From contig CAWESS010000030.1 in assembly GCA_963811825.1 (NCBI GenBank), forward strand, positions 62,001 through 126,000: DNA of 64,000 nt, read 5' to 3'. The position numbers and the translations under genes were made by a program. Of the stretch, positions 1 to 11,689 are shown one piece after another (position 1 is the stretch's first letter; every line of letters starts with the position of its first letter). The stretch comes from Fodinibacter sp963811825. GTDB taxonomy: Bacteria > Actinomycetota > Actinomycetes > Actinomycetales > Dermatophilaceae. The notes beneath the pieces are model-generated. The model saw only the letters and a program-made list of their open reading frames with translations, searched no databases and was not told the DNA's origin.

Positions 1-3190
<3,190 letters not shown>

Positions 3191-3354
3191 GGAGGGTTCC
3201 TTCCACAGGCCTGTTCAGAACATCTGGGCTGGCTGCACCCACCGGGACCCGATCACCGTGGACACCGGGCGCAGTTCCTCCCGGGGAACCGGGGGCATGG
3301 CGACACGACGACTCAGCAACGAGCGGGGGCAGGTAGGGGGCAGCGCAAAGTGAC

Positions 3355-3384
3355 AGCATACCCGAGAACGGCACGACCGTCCAA
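3355..3384 (-). promoter_or_regulatory. Candidate rpoB promoter
   Basis: On the minus strand TTGGAC (3384-3379) and TATGCT (3360-3355) are separated by 18 bases, a good match to a housekeeping sigma promoter. It lies about 165 bases before the rpoB start, downstream of the rplL terminator, so rpoB could be transcribed separately from rplJ-rplL. This is inferred from sequence only. Confidence 0.45.
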
Positions 3385-3530
3385 CCGGGTCAAACCCCTG
3401 GCTCCCGGTGACGGCCTCCCGCCGAAGCGGACGACCGCATCAGGATGGCGTCCCGCCCTCGAATCGTCAAGGCAAACCCGAGATCTGTGGGTAACCAAGC
3501 CCCGGAGGACCCGCCGAGACTCCCCGATTG

Positions 3531-3568
3531 GAGGTGATATTGCTCGCGAATCCGCGCGTTATCACCTC
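3531..3568 (-). other. Hairpin between rplL and rpoB
   Basis: GAGGTGATA (3531-3539) and TATCACCTC (3560-3568) are perfect 9-base arms, with a further CGCG/CGCG pairing inside the loop. It sits in the 493-base rplL-rpoB spacer, between the rplL terminator and the rpoB promoter. In E. coli this spacer carries an RNase III processing stem; a processing or leader role here is inference. Confidence 0.5.
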
Positions 3569-3608
3569 GACCGCGCAGTGGCGGCGCGGACTCATCCGCC
3601 CGCATGCG

Positions 3609-3650
3609 GAACGGGCGGGTCCGGACCGTGTGGTCCGAACCCGCCCGTTC
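3609..3650 (-). terminator. Stem-loop terminator after rplL
   Basis: Twelve-base arms GAACGGGCGGGT (3609-3620) and ACCCGCCCGTTC (3639-3650) pair perfectly, and GGACC/GGTCC extends the stem inside. It starts about 34 bases past the rplL stop. There is no U tract, which is common in GC-rich actinobacteria. It probably attenuates read-through into rpoB. Confidence 0.7.
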
Positions 3651-3683
3651 GCGGCGTGCGTCAGCCCCCCGAAGGGGACGGTG

Positions 3684-4070
3684 TCACTTGACGGTGACGG
3701 TGGCGCCAGCGCTCTCGAGCTGGTCCTTGGCCTTCTCGGCCGCAGCCTTGTCGACCTTCTCGAGGACGGCCTTGGGGGCGCCGTCGACGAGGTCCTTGGC
3801 CTCCTTGAGACCCAGGGAGGTCAGCGCGCGGACCTCCTTGATGACGGCGATCTTCTTGTCGCCGGCAGCCTCGAGGACGACGTCGAACTCGTCCTGCTCC
3901 TCGGCGGCCTCGGCGTCGCCACCGGCGGGGGCGCCCGCGGCGGCAACGGCGACGGGGGCGGCGGCGGTGACCCCGAAGGTCTCCTCGAACTGCTTCACGA
4001 ACTCGGAGAGCTCGATGAGGGTCATCTCCTTGAAGGCGTCAAGGAGCTCGTCGGTGCTGAGCTTGGCCAT
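3684..4070 (-). CDS. rplL: 50S ribosomal protein L7/L12
   Basis: This is the 128-residue L7/L12 stalk protein, which forms the mobile arm recruiting translation GTPases. The N-terminal dimerisation helix (MAKLSTDELLDAFKEMTLIE) is followed by an Ala/Gly-rich hinge at about residues 35-55 and the conserved C-terminal domain (EVRALTSLGLKEAKDLVDGA). Length is typical for the family. It lies 84 bases after rplJ on the same strand and is expected to share the L10-leader-controlled transcript. A strong hairpin follows it. Confidence 0.98.
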   Translation of the reverse strand: MAKLSTDELLDAFKEMTLIELSEFVKQFEETFGVTAAAPVAVAAAGAPAGGDAEAAEEQDEFDVVLEAAGDKKIAVIKEVRALTSLGLKEAKDLVDGAPKAVLEKVDKAAAEKAKDQLESAGATVTVK

Positions 4071-4154
4071 GATGGCGTCCTTTCTGTACTGCGGTATGCC
4101 GTGAGTGGCGTTTACGTGGTGGAGTCACCGCACCCGGTTGCCCGGGTGCCGGGG

Positions 4155-4778
4155 TCACTCCGCGTCGCCACCCTCGGCGACGTCGGTGGCCTCGGCCGCG
4201 GGTGCGGCGTCAGCGGGGGCCTCGTCGGCCGCGGCCGGGGCGGAGGCGCCGGAGACCGGGCCTTCCGTCTCGACCTTCGCCCGCAGCGCGTCGACCGTGC
4301 GAGCGGCCTTCGAGAGCGGAGCGGCGAAGAGGTAGACCGCCTTGCTGAGCGAGGCGTTCATGGCGCCTGCCAGCTTGGCGAGGAGAACCTCGCGGGACTC
4401 GAGGTCCGCGAGCTTGGTGATCTCGGCGGCGCTGAGGGCCTTGCCGTCCAGCACACCACCCTTGATCACCAGGAGCGGGTTTGCCTTGGCGAAGTCACGC
4501 AGACCCTTTGCAGCCTCGACCGGGTCGCCCTCGACGAAGGCGATGGCGGTCGGTCCGACGAGCTGACCGTCGAACGCGGTCACCCCGGCGTCCTTGGCGG
4601 CGAGCTCGGTCAGCGTGTTCTTGACCACGGCGTAGGTCGCGTTGCCCCGCAGGGAGTTGCGCAGGTCGGTGATCTGCTTCACCGTGAGTCCGCGGTACTC
4701 CGTGAGGACGGCGGCGTTCGAACTCTTGAACTTGTCAGAGAGCTCGGCGATGGCCGCTGCCTTGTCGGCACGAGACAT
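4155..4778 (-). CDS. rplJ: 50S ribosomal protein L10
   Basis: This is L10, the base of the ribosomal stalk that binds L7/L12 dimers; 207 residues from MSRADKAAAIAELSDKFKSS. The ATG at 4778 was chosen because AAGGAGG lies a few bases upstream and the N-terminus matches the family; the frame stays open for 61 more codons upstream, but that region is the RNA leader. The C-terminal tail is Ala/Asp/Glu-rich, as in actinobacterial L10. It forms an operon with rplL. Confidence 0.97.
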   Translation of the reverse strand: MSRADKAAAIAELSDKFKSSNAAVLTEYRGLTVKQITDLRNSLRGNATYAVVKNTLTELAAKDAGVTAFDGQLVGPTAIAFVEGDPVEAAKGLRDFAKANPLLVIKGGVLDGKALSAAEITKLADLESREVLLAKLAGAMNASLSKAVYLFAAPLSKAARTVDALRAKVETEGPVSGASAPAAADEAPADAAPAAEATDVAEGGDAE

Positions 4779-5010
4779 GGGCGCCTCCTTCCGTCGTGTG
4801 GACCTCCGGGCGAGGGGCCCGACACGAGAAAGAGCCCCGGCGCAGGGCACGGGGCTCAGGAGGCACGACGCGAAGCGAGCTCCACGGCATCCGAATCTGA
4901 TCTTCGTTACCTGCGCTGGTTGCCCGCTCTCGGCGGAACCTTCGGTCTCGTGCGGGTGCACGCGACAACCGGCGGTCTTTGGTCAAGCCCAAGGGTACGG
5001 GGGCCACCGC
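4779..5010 (-). ncRNA. L10 leader (autoregulatory rplJ 5' UTR)
   Basis: The roughly 230 bases before rplJ have no gene and carry the features of the ribosomal protein L10 leader. These include an AGACCGCCGGTTGTCGCGTG stretch near its 5' end and a terminator-like hairpin, GAGCCCCG (4832-4839) with CGGGGCTC (4850-4857), followed in the RNA by TTTCT. Known L10 leaders bind the L10/L12 complex to lower rplJ-rplL expression. The exact 5' end is not visible; a covariance search would settle the boundaries. Confidence 0.75.
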
Positions 5011-5031
5011 CCCTCACCAAATCGGATGCCG

Positions 5032-5594
5032 TCAGGCGGTCACCGCAGCGTCCGGGAGCTCAGCAGCCTTGCTCCGGACGAGCAGGCCCAGGATGAGGTA
5101 GACGATGCCCCAGGCCACGGCGATGACCCCGAGCAGGAAGGTGACTCCGACCGCGGCCCGGCCGGGGTTGGCGATGAAGATCCAGCCCAGGGCGATGTCG
5201 AGCAGGGCGCCGAGGACCAGCAGCCAGCGCGGCGCGGACTGCGCCGCGGTGAGCGCGCCGACGAGCTCGAAGGCGCCTCGGACGAGCAGCCAGATGCCGA
5301 GCACCCAGGTCAGCGCAGCGGCGGCCATGCCGGGTCGGGTGAAGGCGAGGAACGCCACGATGAGGGCGACGGCGGCCATGCCGAGGAAGAGCATCCGCTG
5401 ACCTCGACCGATGCCGTCGGTGAACGCGCTGGCGGCCAGGCCGATGCCGTCGACGAGCGCCCACACCCCCCAGAGCACGACGACCACCACGATGGTCTGC
5501 TCAGGCCAGGCGATGGCCACGATGCCGAACACGATGCCGATGAGGCCACGCAGCATCAGCATTTCCACGACGTGGTGAGGACGTCCTTCTCCAC
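5032..5594 (-). CDS. HdeD/DUF308 family membrane protein (frame break near 5562)
   Basis: This is a small integral membrane protein with about six hydrophobic segments and the repeated RGLIGIVFGIVAIAWPE-type motif of the HdeD/DUF308 family. HdeD is linked to acid resistance in E. coli; the role here is unknown. A start only at 5568 gives 178 residues but loses the usual N-terminus. A GTG at 5594 with GGAGGT upstream encodes EKDVLTTSWK in the other frame, which joins the family sequence if the AAA run at 5562-5564 had one more A. With that base the gene is 564 nt and about 187 residues. Confidence 0.75.
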
Positions 5595-5598
5595 AGCG

Positions 5599-6731
5599 CT
5601 ACCTCCGGGGTTCGGGTGGTGAGGCCACCTGAGGTGGCTCGGATCTCGGCCTCGGACTCGGGTTCGGGCATCGGGTTCGGGGTCGGGGTTCGGCTCGCCG
5701 GACAGCAGCGGCCCCAGCCACCGTGCGCCGGGGTCCACGTCGACGAAGAGCGCCTTGAGCAGGAGGGTCATGGGCAGGGCGAGGATCGCCCCCAGCGGGC
5801 CGAGCACCCACGCCCAGAAGACGAGCGAGATGAAGGTCAGGGTGGTCGTGAGTCCCAGCGCATCCGCCTGGTACTTCGGCTGGATGATCGACTGGATCAC
5901 GAAGTTGATCACGGAGTACAGCAGGATGACCGCGAGCATGAGGCCGGGGCCGCCCTCGAGCAGGCCGATGATCGCCGGCGGGATGACCCCGATGACGAAC
6001 CCGATGTTGGGGATGAAGTTCGTGACGAAGGCCAGGACGCCCCACACGAAGGCACCCGGGATGCCGAGCAGTGCCAGGACGACCGAGTCGATGGCCGCGA
6101 CGATCAGGCCGAAGACCGCCGAGACCGTGAGGTAGGTGCGGGTGCCCTTGGCGAACGCCGTGAGCGCGTCGACGAAGCTCGGCCGCTCACCGCGGGCCGC
6201 GAAGAGGTTGCGCGGGAACTTCCCGGAATCGAAGCCGATGAACAGGACGAGGGTGGCGATGAAGACGAGGCTGCCGAGCAGACCCACGATGTTGGCGGCC
6301 AGTCCTGTGAGCACGCCCGCGATCCGGCCCAGGTCCAGGCCCGCGACCATCGCCCCGACCTGCTCCTCCTGCAGGCCGAGGCTCCTGAGGGAGGAACCGA
6401 GATCGTTGGCGAAGTCGTCCATCTCGGTCGTGTACTGCGGGATGAGGCTCGCGAGCTTGGCGCCCGACAGGGCGACGGAAGCCACGAGGGCGACGAGGAT
6501 GGCGTAGACGAGCAGGATCGTCACGAGGATCCCGGCCCACGCCGGCCCACCGCGGCGCTCCACCATTCCTCGCACGGGTGACACCGTGACGACGAGGACG
6601 ACCCCGAGCGCCGCCGGCGCGATGAGCCAGGCGGCCTCGCGCATCCCGGCCACCGCGATGACCGCCCCGGCCACGCCGAGCAGGATCAGCAGGGGGCGCG
6701 GGATGACGGGTGCGCCATGCGTCGACTCCAT
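5599..6731 (-). CDS. AI-2E/PerM family transporter
   Basis: This is a multi-pass membrane protein of the AI-2E transporter (UPF0118) family, with about eight hydrophobic segments and the family-typical FVTNFIPNIGFVIGVIPPAI stretch. The substrate cannot be deduced: members include autoinducer-2 exporters and Na+/H+ antiporters. It starts at ATG 6731; a GTG directly before it is an alternative. As written the frame continues to 5556 with an Arg-rich tail overlapping the next gene. A one-base gain in the Pro/Asp-rich tail (about 5650-5690) would instead end it at the TAG at 5599, just ahead of the next gene. A paralogue lies at 59.3-60.5 kb. Confidence 0.85.
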
Positions 6732-6870
6732 CACCGATCCCGTCCGCTCGCCCGACCGGCGCCAGTCGGCTGCCGGTGCGGTCAGCGTACTGACCCGTCG
6801 ATGCGAAGGGGTCCCCCGGGAGGGGTGGGACCGCAGCGTGTCGCGCCCACCGTGTCGACAGGTGCACGAA

Positions 6871-6908
6871 CGAGAGCCCGCCTCCCCCTGCGGGGTGGCG
6901 GGCTCTCG
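6871..6908 (-). terminator. Strong hairpin terminator after rplA
   Basis: Arms CGAGAGCCCGCC (6871-6882) and GGCGGGCTCTCG (6897-6908) pair perfectly, with CCCC/GGGG pairing inside. It lies 17 bases beyond the rplA stop and ends the rplK-rplA transcript. No U tract is present. Confidence 0.8.
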
Positions 6909-6925
6909 ATCGGGCGGGGTGGACG

Positions 6926-7642
6926 TCAGGCGTCCGCGTTCTCCTCGAGGAGGTTGCGGGTCTTCGTGGCGTCCAGCGGGATGCCGGGGCCCATCGTCGT
7001 GGCCATCGTGGCCTTCATGATGAAACGGCCCTTGGACGCGGACGGCTTCAGCCGCAGGATCTCCTCGAGCGCGGTCGCGTAGTTCTCGACCAGCGACTTC
7101 TCGTCGAAGGAGACCTTGCCGATGATGAAGTGGAGGTTCGCGTGCTTGTCGACGCGGAACTCGATCTTGCCGCCCTTGATGTCGGTGACGGCCTTGGCCG
7201 TGTCCATCGTGACCGTGCCGGTCTTCGGGTTCGGCATCAGGCCACGCGGGCCGAGCACCTTGCCCAGACGACCGACCTTGCCCATGAGGTCGGGGGTCGC
7301 GACGACGGCGTCGAAGTCGAGCCAGCCCCCGGCCACCTTCTCGAGCAGGTCGTCGGAACCGACGAAGTCGGCGCCGGCGGCCTTGGCGGCCTCGGCCTTG
7401 TCGCCGTTGGCGAAGACGAGGACGCGGGCGGTCTTGCCCGTGCCGTGGGGGAGGTTGACCGTGCCGCGGACCATCTGGTCGGCCTTGCGGGGGTCGACGC
7501 CGAGGCGCATGGCGACCTCGACGGTCTCGTCGTACTTGGCCGACGCGGTGGACTTGGCGATGCGGACGGCCTCGATGGGCGTGTACGCGGCGTCGACGTC
7601 GATCTTCTCGGCGGCGGCGCGGTAGGACTTGCTGCGCTTCAT
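6926..7642 (-). CDS. rplA: 50S ribosomal protein L1
   Basis: This is L1, which forms the L1 stalk of the large subunit near the E site; 238 residues, a normal length. It begins MKRSKSYRAAAEKIDVDAAY and contains the signature VGRLGKVLGPRGLMPNPKTG. ATG at 7642 has AGGAGCAGC upstream. It follows rplK by 148 bases that hold a long palindrome, and a strong terminator follows it. In several bacteria L1 represses its own operon; no such site was identified here. Confidence 0.98.
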   Translation of the reverse strand: MKRSKSYRAAAEKIDVDAAYTPIEAVRIAKSTASAKYDETVEVAMRLGVDPRKADQMVRGTVNLPHGTGKTARVLVFANGDKAEAAKAAGADFVGSDDLLEKVAGGWLDFDAVVATPDLMGKVGRLGKVLGPRGLMPNPKTGTVTMDTAKAVTDIKGGKIEFRVDKHANLHFIIGKVSFDEKSLVENYATALEEILRLKPSASKGRFIMKATMATTMGPGIPLDATKTRNLLEENADA

Positions 7643-7753
7643 GTGCTGCTCCTGATGTGGTGCGGTGGAGTCGTGGTCGTCGGGCCGGCGCTGGCCCTGC
7701 CACTGGTGGGGCGCCGAGGTGGCGCCGCACCGGCATCCGGTCTCGGATGCCGT

Positions 7754-7777
7754 GGCACCCGCCCGCGGGCGGGTGCC
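7754..7777. other. 24-base perfect palindrome between rplK and rplA
   Basis: GGCACCCGCCCG (7754-7765) is followed directly by its reverse complement CGGGCGGGTGCC (7766-7777). It lies 14 bases past the rplK stop. Just beside it GGCATCCG and CGGATGCC form a second small inverted repeat (about 7731-7750). It could attenuate rplK-to-rplA transcription or protect an mRNA end. Confidence 0.6.
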
Positions 7778-7790
7778 GGTTCGACCGGGC

Positions 7791-8225
7791 TCAGAGCTCG
7801 GTCGTGATGCCCATCTGACGGGCGGTGCCGGCGATGATCTTCATCGCGGCGTCGATGTCGTTGGCGTTGAGGTCGGGCATCTTGACCTCGGCGATCTCGC
7901 GCACCTGGTCCTTGGTGAGCTTGCCGACCTTGACCTTGTGCGGCTCGCCGGCGCCCTTCTGGACACCCGCGGCCTTCTTGATCAGCTCGGACGCCGGGGG
8001 CGTCTTGGTGATGAAGGTGAAGGAACGGTCTTCGTAGACCGTGATGACGACGGGGATGATGCTGCCGCGCTGGTGCTCGGTCGCCGCGTTGTACGCCTTG
8101 ACGAACTCCATGATGTTGACGCCGTGCTGACCGAGCGCGGGGCCGACCGGGGGCGCGGGGGTCGCGGCGCCGGCCTGGATCTGCAGGTTGATGAACCCGG
8201 AGATCTTCTTCTTCTTGGGGGGCAT
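7791..8225 (-). CDS. rplK: 50S ribosomal protein L11
   Basis: This is L11, part of the GTPase-associated centre and the stringent-response sensor region; 144 residues from MPPKKKKISGFINLQIQAGA. The Pro-rich hinge motif APPVGPALGQHGVNIMEF is intact. The ATG at 8225 has AAGGAC five bases upstream. Oddly, the same frame is open all the way upstream through nusG because nusG has no stop codon (see findings). The internal start and ribosome site make separate synthesis of L11 likely. Confidence 0.97.
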   Translation of the reverse strand: MPPKKKKISGFINLQIQAGAATPAPPVGPALGQHGVNIMEFVKAYNAATEHQRGSIIPVVITVYEDRSFTFITKTPPASELIKKAAGVQKGAGEPHKVKVGKLTKDQVREIAEVKMPDLNANDIDAAMKIIAGTARQMGITTEL

Positions 8226-8351
8226 GTCTGTCCTTGTGGTGGTGGTTTCGGGCCGACGCCGTGGGCGATGACCCCTTTGCAGCCCCGGACCCCGGGGCAG
8301 GGTTCTGCATGTGCAGTTTCGGGGGATTCCGGGGGCGGAGCCCTCCGGAGG

Positions 8352-9187
8352 GTAGAGCTTGGTGACCTGGCTGAAGGAGAGCTCGACCGGGGTCTCCCGG
8401 CCGAAGATGGAGACGAGCACCTTGAGCTTCTGGGTGTCGGGGTTGATCTCGGAGATCGTCGCGGGCAGCGTCTCGAACGGGCCGTCCATGACGGTCACCG
8501 ACTCGCCGACCTCGAAGTCGACGACCGTGGCCTCACGACCGGAGCCGGCCGCGGATGCCGTGCCGCCCGATGCCGCGGCAGCCGCTGCGGCCTCGAGGTC
8601 GGCCGGCTTGATCATGCCGTAGACCTCGTCGAAGGTCAGCGGCACGGGCTGGTGCGCGTTGCCGACGAACCCGGTGACCCCGGGGGTGTGGCGCACGGCG
8701 CCCCACGACTCGTCGGTGAGGTCCATGCGGACGACGACGTATCCCGGCATCCGGACCCGGCGAACCAGCTTGCGCTGACCGCCCTTGATCTCGGTGACCT
8801 CCTCCATGGGGACCTGGATCTCGAAGATGTAGTCCTCCATGTTCAAGGAGGTGATGCGGGTCTCGAGGTTGGCCTTGACGCGGTTCTCGTAGCCGGCGTA
8901 GGAGTGCACGACGTACCAGTCGCCGACCTTGCTGCGCAGGTCGTCCTTGAACGCCGCGACGGGGTCGACGGCCTCGAGGAGGTCGCCGTCCTCGTCGGCG
9001 GTCGGCGCGGCGTCGGTGTCGGTGTCGGCTCGTCGTCGGTGTCGTCGGCGGTGTCGACCCCCACGGCGGCGTCCAGCCCCTCGGCGACCGAGTCGGCCTC
9101 ACGCGAGCCTTCGGTCACGGTGTCGGGCAGCACCTCGGGAGCGTCCTGCGACGCTGCATCGGGGTTGTCGGTCCACTGGTCGGACAC
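8352..9187 (-). CDS. nusG: Transcription termination/antitermination factor NusG (frame break; stop codon missing)
   Basis: NusG binds RNA polymerase and, in many bacteria, Rho or ribosomal S10. The start is GTG 9187 (SDQWTDNPDAAS), with GAAGAGG upstream, followed by a typical actinobacterial acidic extension. At about 9029 the frame must shift by one base (GAGCC where GAGGCC would keep frame) to reach the NGN domain (DWYVVHSYAGYENRVKANLE). The KOW domain ends FGRETPVELSFSQVTKL. The next codon, 8352-8354, is TAC where TAG or TAA is expected. Adding one base makes the length 279 codons, stop included, which supports a single deletion. It follows secE. Confidence 0.85.
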
Positions 9188-9254
9188 GGGTGACCTCTTC
9201 CTTGTTCTCGGGATGTCGGGTGGTGCGGTCGTGATGGCGCCTCGCGGCGCGGCG

Positions 9255-9521
9255 TCAGGAGCCGAACACCAGCCCGACGAGCTTGGCGAAACCCAGGTCC
9301 ATGGTGGCCACCATGGCCATCATCACCGTGACGAACACGATGACGACGATCGTGTAGTTCCACAGTTCGGATCGCGTGGGTCGCACGACCTTGCGCAGCT
9401 CGTCGAGGATCTGGCTGACGAACAGGCCCAGCGCCTTGATCCACCGGGAAATGGGGTTGCCACCCGTCTCCTTGCCCTTTGCGGGCTTGGAGGGAGTCCT
9501 GGTCTGACCCACGTCAGTCAC
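9255..9521 (-). CDS. secE: Preprotein translocase subunit SecE
   Basis: This is the 88-residue SecE of the SecYEG channel. It has the conserved RKVVRPTRSELWNYT motif before a single transmembrane segment (TIVVIVFVTVMMAMVATMDL). The start is GTG at 9521 with AGAGG upstream. The tRNA-Trp, secE, nusG, rplK, rplA order on the minus strand is the usual actinobacterial arrangement. Confidence 0.97.
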   Translation of the reverse strand: MTDVGQTRTPSKPAKGKETGGNPISRWIKALGLFVSQILDELRKVVRPTRSELWNYTIVVIVFVTVMMAMVATMDLGFAKLVGLVFGS

Positions 9522-9548
9522 GGTGCCTCTTCACGTCGTTGCCATGTC

Positions 9549-9584
9549 GGTTGCCTTGCGCGCGGCACGACCGCGAAGGCAACC
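9549..9584 (-). other. Hairpin between tRNA-Trp and secE
   Basis: GGTTGCCTT (9549-9557) pairs with AAGGCAACC (9576-9584), with CGCGG/CCGCG pairing inside around a small bulge. It lies downstream of tRNA-Trp and about 28 bases upstream of the secE start, so it could end the tRNA transcript or act in the secE leader. Confidence 0.5.
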
Positions 9585-9625
9585 GCTTTCACGGATGCAG
9601 TCGTGGACGAACCACACGTGCGACG

Positions 9626-9698
9626 CAGGGCAGGAGGGACTCGAACCCCCAACCGCCGGTTTTGGAGACCGGAGCTCTACCAATTGAGCCACTGCCCT
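9626..9698 (-). tRNA. tRNA-Trp (CCA anticodon)
   Basis: A 73-nt cloverleaf reads AGGGCAG...CTGCCCT plus discriminator G on the minus strand. The D arm contains GGCTCAATTGGTAGAGC, the T arm GGTTCGAGTCC, and the anticodon loop CTCCAAA gives CCA. The 3' CCA is not encoded. Its place before secE is conserved in actinobacteria. Confidence 0.97.
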
Positions 9699-9867
9699 AC
9701 GAGGATCCCGGTCGGGAGGGGCCCTCGCTCGATGAGACCCTCGCCCCTCGGGCATGCCGAAGGATGGGTGATCACACCGAACGGCAAGCATACGTGACGG
9801 TCCCGGTCGGGCGCGAACTCGCCCGGGTGAGGGGCGCCGCCGAGCCGCGCTCTGCCACGATAAGGCG

Positions 9868-11169
9868 GTGAGCACCGACACCGCAGCCGCCGCCACCCCC
9901 CTCGCCGAGCGTTCCGCCCAGGAACTGCAGGCCTACCTGGAGGAGCAGCGCACGGCATACGCCGCGTTGTGCGAGCGCGGCCTGAGCCTCGACCTCACCC
10001 GCGGCAAGCCCAGCCCCGCCCAGCTCGACCTCTCCGACGAGCTCCTGCGCCTGCCGCACGGAGTCAAGGACGCCGATGGCGTGGACGTGCGCAACTACGG
10101 CGGGCTGAACGGTCTGCGCGAGCTGCGCGAGATGTTCGCCGAGCTGCTCTGGGTCGACCCCGACCAGCTGATCGCCGGCGGCAGCTCGAGCCTGACGATG
10201 ATGCACGACGTGCTCGTCCAGCACCTGCTCCACGGCGGCGTCGACTCCCCGAGGGCGTGGAAGGACGAGGAGAAGGTCACCTTCGTGTGCCCCGTCCCCG
10301 GCTACGACCGGCACTTCACGATGCTCGCCTCGTACGGCATCGAGATGGTGAGCGTGCCGATGCTGGCCGACGGGCCGGACGTCGCGGCCGTGGAGGCCCT
10401 CGTGCGCGACGACCCCTCCGTCAAGGGCATGTGGGTCGTTCCGACCTACGCCAACCCGGCCGGATCGGTCGTCACGCAGGAGGTCGCCAGCCGGCTGGCG
10501 TCGATGCCGACCGCCGCCCCCGACTTCAGGATCTTCTGGGACAACGCGTACGCGCTGCACCACCTCACCGCGGACGAGGCGAAGTCGGCCGACATCCTCT
10601 CCCTCGCGTCGGCGGCCGGCCACCCGCACCGACCGATCATGTTCGCGTCCACGAGCAAGATCACGTATGCCGGCGCCGGCGTCGCGTTCCTCGCCGCCTC
10701 TCGCGAGAACATCGCCGCGTACCTCGGCCACCAGCAGTTCGCGTCGATCGGGCCGGACAAGGTCAACCAGCTGCGCCACGTGCAGCTCTTCGGCTCGGCG
10801 CAGGGCGTTCGCGACCACATGCTGCGGCACCGAGAGATCCTCGCGCCGAAGTTCGAGGCCGTGGATGCCGCGCTGACCGCCACCCTCGACGGGCTCGGCA
10901 TCGCCGAGTGGACCCGGCCCGCCGGTGGCTACTTCGTGAGCCTGGACGTTCCGGACGGTTGCGCTGCTCGCGTGGTGGCCCTGGCCAAGGCCGCCGGCAT
11001 CGCCCTCACGCCGGCCGGGGCCTCGTTTCCGCACGGTCTGGACCCGCGCGACCGCAACATCCGCCTGGCTCCGTCCTTCCCGCAGCTGACCGAGGTCGAG
11101 ACGGCGATGGCCGGTGTTGCGACGTGCGTCGCCCTCGCCGCCGCGGAGCAGCTCACCGCCGTAGGGTGA
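9868..11169 (+). CDS. PLP-dependent aspartate aminotransferase (AspT/MocR-like subgroup)
   Basis: This is a fold-type I aminotransferase of 433 residues, closest in features to the actinobacterial aspartate aminotransferase AspT group. It would exchange amino groups between aspartate and 2-oxoglutarate in the cytoplasm. The substrate region LTRGKPSPAQLDLS is near residue 45, the cofactor Asn/Asp/Tyr motifs are PTYANPAGS and FWDNAYALHH, and the PLP lysine is in STSKITYAGAG near residue 264. The C-terminal Arg is in RNIRLAPSFP. GTG 9868 has a weak AAGGCG site. A DUF5709 gene follows 4 bases later. Confidence 0.88.
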   Translation: MSTDTAAAATPLAERSAQELQAYLEEQRTAYAALCERGLSLDLTRGKPSPAQLDLSDELLRLPHGVKDADGVDVRNYGGLNGLRELREMFAELLWVDPDQLIAGGSSSLTMMHDVLVQHLLHGGVDSPRAWKDEEKVTFVCPVPGYDRHFTMLASYGIEMVSVPMLADGPDVAAVEALVRDDPSVKGMWVVPTYANPAGSVVTQEVASRLASMPTAAPDFRIFWDNAYALHHLTADEAKSADILSLASAAGHPHRPIMFASTSKITYAGAGVAFLAASRENIAAYLGHQQFASIGPDKVNQLRHVQLFGSAQGVRDHMLRHREILAPKFEAVDAALTATLDGLGIAEWTRPAGGYFVSLDVPDGCAARVVALAKAAGIALTPAGASFPHGLDPRDRNIRLAPSFPQLTEVETAMAGVATCVALAAAEQLTAVG

Positions 11170-11173
11170 AGTC

Positions 11174-11689
11174 ATGTCGGAGCCCCAGGAGAGCATGACC
11201 ACCGATCTCGGCGAGTACAGCGTCGACGACGAGGACCAGCTGCAGCCCGAGGACACCTTGGACGACGACGGCGTCGACGTCCTCGACCGCGGGTACTCGC
11301 CCCCCGACACCGACCGAGGCTCGCGTGCCCACGGGGTGACGGCATCCGAACAGCACCGGGACGAGACCATCGACGAACGGATCGCCCAGGAGGTACCGGA
11401 CCCCACGTCGGCCTACGGCGCGCCCGACAACGAGTCGGGGCTGGACGAGATCGGCCGCGTCGGCGGCGACGACCCCGACAGCATCGCGGCCGAGGACGAC
11501 TGGCTCGGGGACGGCGAGGTCGGCGACCTGCGGGCCGGGCGGCTCGTGTCACCCGACCGTGGTCTGGGCGAGGACACCGAGAGCCACCTCATCGGGCAGG
11601 ACGTCGGCATCGACGGCGCCGCGGCCTCGGCCGAGGAGGCAGCGATGCACGTCATCGAGCGCCTGCCCGAGGACGACGACGCCGAGTGA
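11174..11689 (+). CDS. DUF5709 family protein
   Basis: This is a 171-residue, strongly acidic protein with the family signature YSVDDEDQLQPEDTLDDDGV followed by VLDRGYSPPD. The function is unknown; no membrane segments or catalytic motifs are visible and much of it is probably disordered. ATG 11174 lies 4 bases after the aminotransferase stop, with AGGGTGAAG as ribosome site overlapping that stop. Its own stop overlaps the GTG of the next gene (GTGA), so the three genes look translationally coupled. Confidence 0.85.
   Translation: MSEPQESMTTDLGEYSVDDEDQLQPEDTLDDDGVDVLDRGYSPPDTDRGSRAHGVTASEQHRDETIDERIAQEVPDPTSAYGAPDNESGLDEIGRVGGDDPDSIAAEDDWLGDGEVGDLRAGRLVSPDRGLGEDTESHLIGQDVGIDGAAASAEEAAMHVIERLPEDDDAE

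Noticed and set aside
7791..8909. A genuine bifunctional NusG-L11 fusion protein
   Set aside because: The linker is Arg/Pro-rich non-conserved spacer translation, L11 has its own start and ribosome site, and the missing stop is one substitution away; reported as a stop-loss instead.
9000..9060. Tandem repeat array in the nusG 5' region
   Set aside because: The GTCGGT-type repetition is explained by codons for Asp, Thr and Glu in the acidic extension.
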